In this document: positions 61,679 to 64,000 of the stretch, one piece after another | Numbering within the stretch: the stretch's first letter is position 1 | Layout: every line of letters begins with the position of its first letter | Source of the DNA: Pseudomonas marginalis | GTDB lineage: Bacteria; Pseudomonadota; Gammaproteobacteria; Pseudomonadales; Pseudomonadaceae | Assembly (NCBI RefSeq): GCF_001645105.1 | Contig: NZ_LKEG01000060.1 | Coordinates: 202,383-266,382 of the forward strand | Reading direction: 5' to 3' | DNA length: 64,000 nucleotides | Translations under genes and position numbers: made by a program | The notes under the pieces: model-generated | What the model was told of the DNA's origin: nothing | Seen by the model: only the letters and a program-made list of their open reading frames with translations | Databases searched by the model: none

Positions 61679-62302
61679 ATGCGTCTTATCCGCATGCTGT
61701 TGTTGCCGGCACTGGCCCTGACTGCTGTTTCGGCGCACGCCGACCCGGCCTCTGTCGCCAGCCTGAAGAACCTGCTGGACAAATCCCAGACCCTGACCGC
61801 GCGCTTCTCCCAGATGACCCTGGATGCCGGTGGCACCCAGTTGCAGGAAACTGCCGGCGAAATGGCCGTGCAGCGCCCTGGCCTGTTCTACTGGCACACC
61901 GAAGGCAAGGCCGAGCAAACCATCGTTTCCGACGGCCAGAAGGTCACCCTGTGGGACCCGGACCTGGAGCAAGCGACCATCAAGAAGCTCGACCCGCGCT
62001 TGAACCAGACCCCGGCGCTGTTGCTGTCGGGTGATGTGTCGAAGATCAACGACAGTTTTGACATCACCTCCAAGCAAACCAGCAACGTGATCGAGTTCAC
62101 CCTCAAGCCGAAATCCAAGGACACGCTGTTTGACACACTGTCCCTGTCGTTCGGCAACGGCGTGATCAATAACATGCGCCTGGTCGACAGCGTCGGCCAG
62201 CGCACCGATATCCTGTTCTCCGGGGTCAAGGCCAACCAGCCGGTGCCCGCGTCCAAGTTCAAGTTCGACATCCCCAAGGGTGCCGACGTGATCCAGGAAT
62301 AA
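61679..62302 (+). CDS. lolA: Outer-membrane lipoprotein carrier LolA
   Basis: A 207-residue periplasmic chaperone that carries lipoproteins from LolCDE to LolB. A Sec signal peptide (ending AVSAHADP, residue 21) precedes the half-barrel; 'SLKNLLDKSQTLTARFSQMT' and 'RPGLFYWHTEGKAEQTIVSDG'-type segments are conserved. ATG 61679 has TGAGGA six bases upstream. It lies 54 bp after ftsK, in the usual order ftsK-lolA-rarA. Confidence 0.94.
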   Translation: MRLIRMLLLPALALTAVSAHADPASVASLKNLLDKSQTLTARFSQMTLDAGGTQLQETAGEMAVQRPGLFYWHTEGKAEQTIVSDGQKVTLWDPDLEQATIKKLDPRLNQTPALLLSGDVSKINDSFDITSKQTSNVIEFTLKPKSKDTLFDTLSLSFGNGVINNMRLVDSVGQRTDILFSGVKANQPVPASKFKFDIPKGADVIQE

Positions 62303-62325
62303 TCTAGAGGTTTCAAACGCTGCCC

Positions 62326-63648
62326 ATGGACCTGTTTCGAAGTGACCCGATTGCCCAGCCTTTGGCGGCGCGCTTGCGTTCGACCAACCTGGATGAGTAC
62401 GTCGGTCAGGAACACCTGCTCGCTCGCGGCAAGCCTTTGCGCGAAGCCCTGGAGCAGGGCGCGCTGCATTCGATGATTTTCTGGGGGCCGCCGGGAGTGG
62501 GTAAGACCACCCTGGCACGGCTGCTGGCGAAGGTCTCCGACGCGCACTTCGAAACAGTCTCGGCGGTCCTCGCCGGGGTCAAGGAGATCCGCCAGGCGGT
62601 GGAAGTCGCCAAGCAGCAGGCCGGGCAATACGGCAAGCGCACCATCCTGTTTGTCGATGAAGTGCATCGCTTCAACAAATCGCAGCAGGATGCGTTCCTG
62701 CCCTATGTGGAAGACGGCACGCTGATCTTTATCGGCGCCACCACCGAAAACCCTTCGTTTGAGTTGAACAACGCCTTGCTTTCGCGGGCGCGCGTCTATG
62801 TGCTGAAAAGCCTGGACGAAGCGGCGATGCGAAAGCTGTTGCAGCGTGCGTTAAGCGAAGACAAGGGTCTGGGCAAGCGCCAGCTGAGTCTCAGCGATGA
62901 AGGCTTCAAGATTCTGATGAGCGCCGCAGACGGTGACGGGCGCCGCTTTCTCAACCTGCTGGAAAACGCCTCGGACCTCGCCGAAGACGGCAATGAAATT
63001 GGCGTCGACCTCCTGCAAAGCCTGCTCGGCGATACGCGTCGGCGCTTCGACAAGGGCGGCGAAGCCTTCTACGACCAGATCTCGGCGCTGCACAAATCTG
63101 TACGCGGTTCCAACCCGGACGGCGCGCTGTACTGGTTCGCGCGCATGATCGACGGCGGCTGCGACCCGCTGTACCTTGCCCGCCGCGTAGTGCGCATGGC
63201 CAGCGAAGACATCGGCAACGCCGACCCTCGTGCGCTGAGCCTGTGCCTGGCGGCGTGGGAAGTTCAGGAGCGCCTGGGCAGCCCGGAAGGCGAATTGGCG
63301 GTGGCCCAGGCCATTACCTATTTGGCCTGCGCACCTAAAAGCAACGCGGTGTACATGGGCTTCAAGTCCGCGCTGCGCGCCGCGGCCGAACACGGCTCCC
63401 TGGAAGTGCCGCTGCACCTGCGCAACGCGCCGACCAAGCTGATGAAACAACTGGGCTACGGTGATGAATACCGTTATGCCCATGATGAACCGGACGCCTA
63501 TGCTGCCGGTGAAGATTACTTCCCCGACGACCTTGAGCCACAGCCGTTCTACCAGCCGGTGCCCCGTGGCCTGGAGCTGAAAATCGGTGAAAAGCTCAAT
63601 CACCTCGCGCAACTCGACCGGCTCAGCCCCAAACAGCGGAGAAAGTAG
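62326..63648 (+). CDS. rarA: Replication-associated recombination protein RarA (MgsA)
   Basis: A 440-residue AAA+ ATPase related to clamp-loader proteins, acting at stalled replication forks. Walker A is GPPGVGKTT, Walker B and sensor regions are VDEVHRFNK and GATTENPSFELN, and 'RDGGCDPLYLARR'-type C-terminal tetramer segments (IDGGCDPLYLARRVVRMASE) follow. It begins 23 bp after lolA. Confidence 0.95.
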   Translation: MDLFRSDPIAQPLAARLRSTNLDEYVGQEHLLARGKPLREALEQGALHSMIFWGPPGVGKTTLARLLAKVSDAHFETVSAVLAGVKEIRQAVEVAKQQAGQYGKRTILFVDEVHRFNKSQQDAFLPYVEDGTLIFIGATTENPSFELNNALLSRARVYVLKSLDEAAMRKLLQRALSEDKGLGKRQLSLSDEGFKILMSAADGDGRRFLNLLENASDLAEDGNEIGVDLLQSLLGDTRRRFDKGGEAFYDQISALHKSVRGSNPDGALYWFARMIDGGCDPLYLARRVVRMASEDIGNADPRALSLCLAAWEVQERLGSPEGELAVAQAITYLACAPKSNAVYMGFKSALRAAAEHGSLEVPLHLRNAPTKLMKQLGYGDEYRYAHDEPDAYAAGEDYFPDDLEPQPFYQPVPRGLELKIGEKLNHLAQLDRLSPKQRRK

Positions 63649-64000
63649 TGTTTAAGACGATTCTTGCCGTGTCCGCAGCCGGCATCGCTGGTACATTATT
63701 GCGTTTCGCCGCTGGCACCTGGGTCAGCGCCAACTGGCCGAAGCATTTTTATGCGGCGACCCTGGCGGTCAACCTGGTGGGCTGCCTGATCATCGGGCTC
63801 TTGTACGGCTGGTTCCTGTTGCGCCCGGAAGTGCCGATTGAAATTCGTGCCGGCTTGATTGTCGGCTTTGTAGGCGGTCTGACGACCTTTTCATCCTTTT
63901 CACTGGATACGCTGCGCCTGCTGGAAAGCGGGCAGGCCCTGATAGCCTTCGGGTACCTGGGCATCAGCGTGTTCGGCGGGCTGCTCGCCACCTGGGCCGG
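63648..64000 (+). CDS. crcB: Fluoride channel CrcB (3' partial)
   Basis: The first 117 residues of a Fluc/CrcB fluoride channel, running off the right edge. It starts at GTG 63648, overlapping the last base of the rarA stop codon, so it is co-transcribed. Three to four hydrophobic helices are visible, with 'GTLLRFAAGTW' and the family motif GGLTTFSSFS. Two copies of such subunits form a dual-topology dimer. No fluoride riboswitch is seen, as expected for a downstream operon gene. Confidence 0.92.
   Translation, partial: MFKTILAVSAAGIAGTLLRFAAGTWVSANWPKHFYAATLAVNLVGCLIIGLLYGWFLLRPEVPIEIRAGLIVGFVGGLTTFSSFSLDTLRLLESGQALIAFGYLGISVFGGLLATWA

Overview
The window reads as core chromosome of a Pseudomonas, most likely the P. 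fluorescens group. Coding density is high, DNA is GC-rich, the nuoA-N operon has a fused nuoCD, and the blocks aceA-nuo, nudJ/mnmA/hflD/purB, idh/icd and cspD/clpS/clpA/infA/bpt/aat/ftsK/lolA/rarA follow the order I know from pseudomonads. GTGGGAGGGGGCTTGCCCCC-type REP palindromes point the same way. I see no tRNA, rRNA, insertion sequence, prophage or CRISPR array.

Positions 1-25,000 are the accessory half. They hold the end of a LivF-like ABC ATPase with an FAD oxidoreductase; a four-gene ABC tripartite exporter (separate ATPase and permease, TolC protein, adaptor) divergent from a TetR regulator; a FUSC membrane protein and a GapN-like aldehyde dehydrogenase; a DyP peroxidase; an unrecognised small protein; and a six-gene bufferin/MNIO metallophore cluster (12579-16088). 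Two MFS exporters, several small proteins, a divergent LysR/oxidoreductase pair, an arylamine N-acetyltransferase, an outer-membrane barrel and a HigBA-like toxin-antitoxin pair follow.

Positions 25,000-42,500 carry the complete 13-gene complex I operon on the minus strand, with isocitrate lyase upstream. A perfect palindrome before aceA resembles the operator of the carbon regulator RccR. Positions 42,500-53,500 hold a short secretin-like protein, a GNAT enzyme, the ribosomal oxygenase RoxA, the purB/hflD/mnmA/nudJ group, a secreted stand-alone CBM20 domain, and the two isocitrate dehydrogenases (monomeric idh, dimeric icd) back to back. With aceA they form a TCA/glyoxylate branch-point neighbourhood.

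Positions 53,500-64,000 gather N-degron proteolysis (clpS, clpA, bpt, aat) with cspD and infA, then ftsK, lolA, rarA and a truncated crcB. trxB, which I recall between aat and ftsK in P. aeruginosa, is absent.

The most interesting locus is the bufferin cluster. It encodes two unlike Cys-rich secreted precursors, an MNIO (DUF692) enzyme, its DUF2063 partner, a DoxX membrane protein and an exported alpha/beta hydrolase. Four GATACA-type boxes lie upstream and a REP-like element splits the precursor genes from the enzyme genes. The family is known; the hydrolase and the two-precursor layout are the less explained parts.
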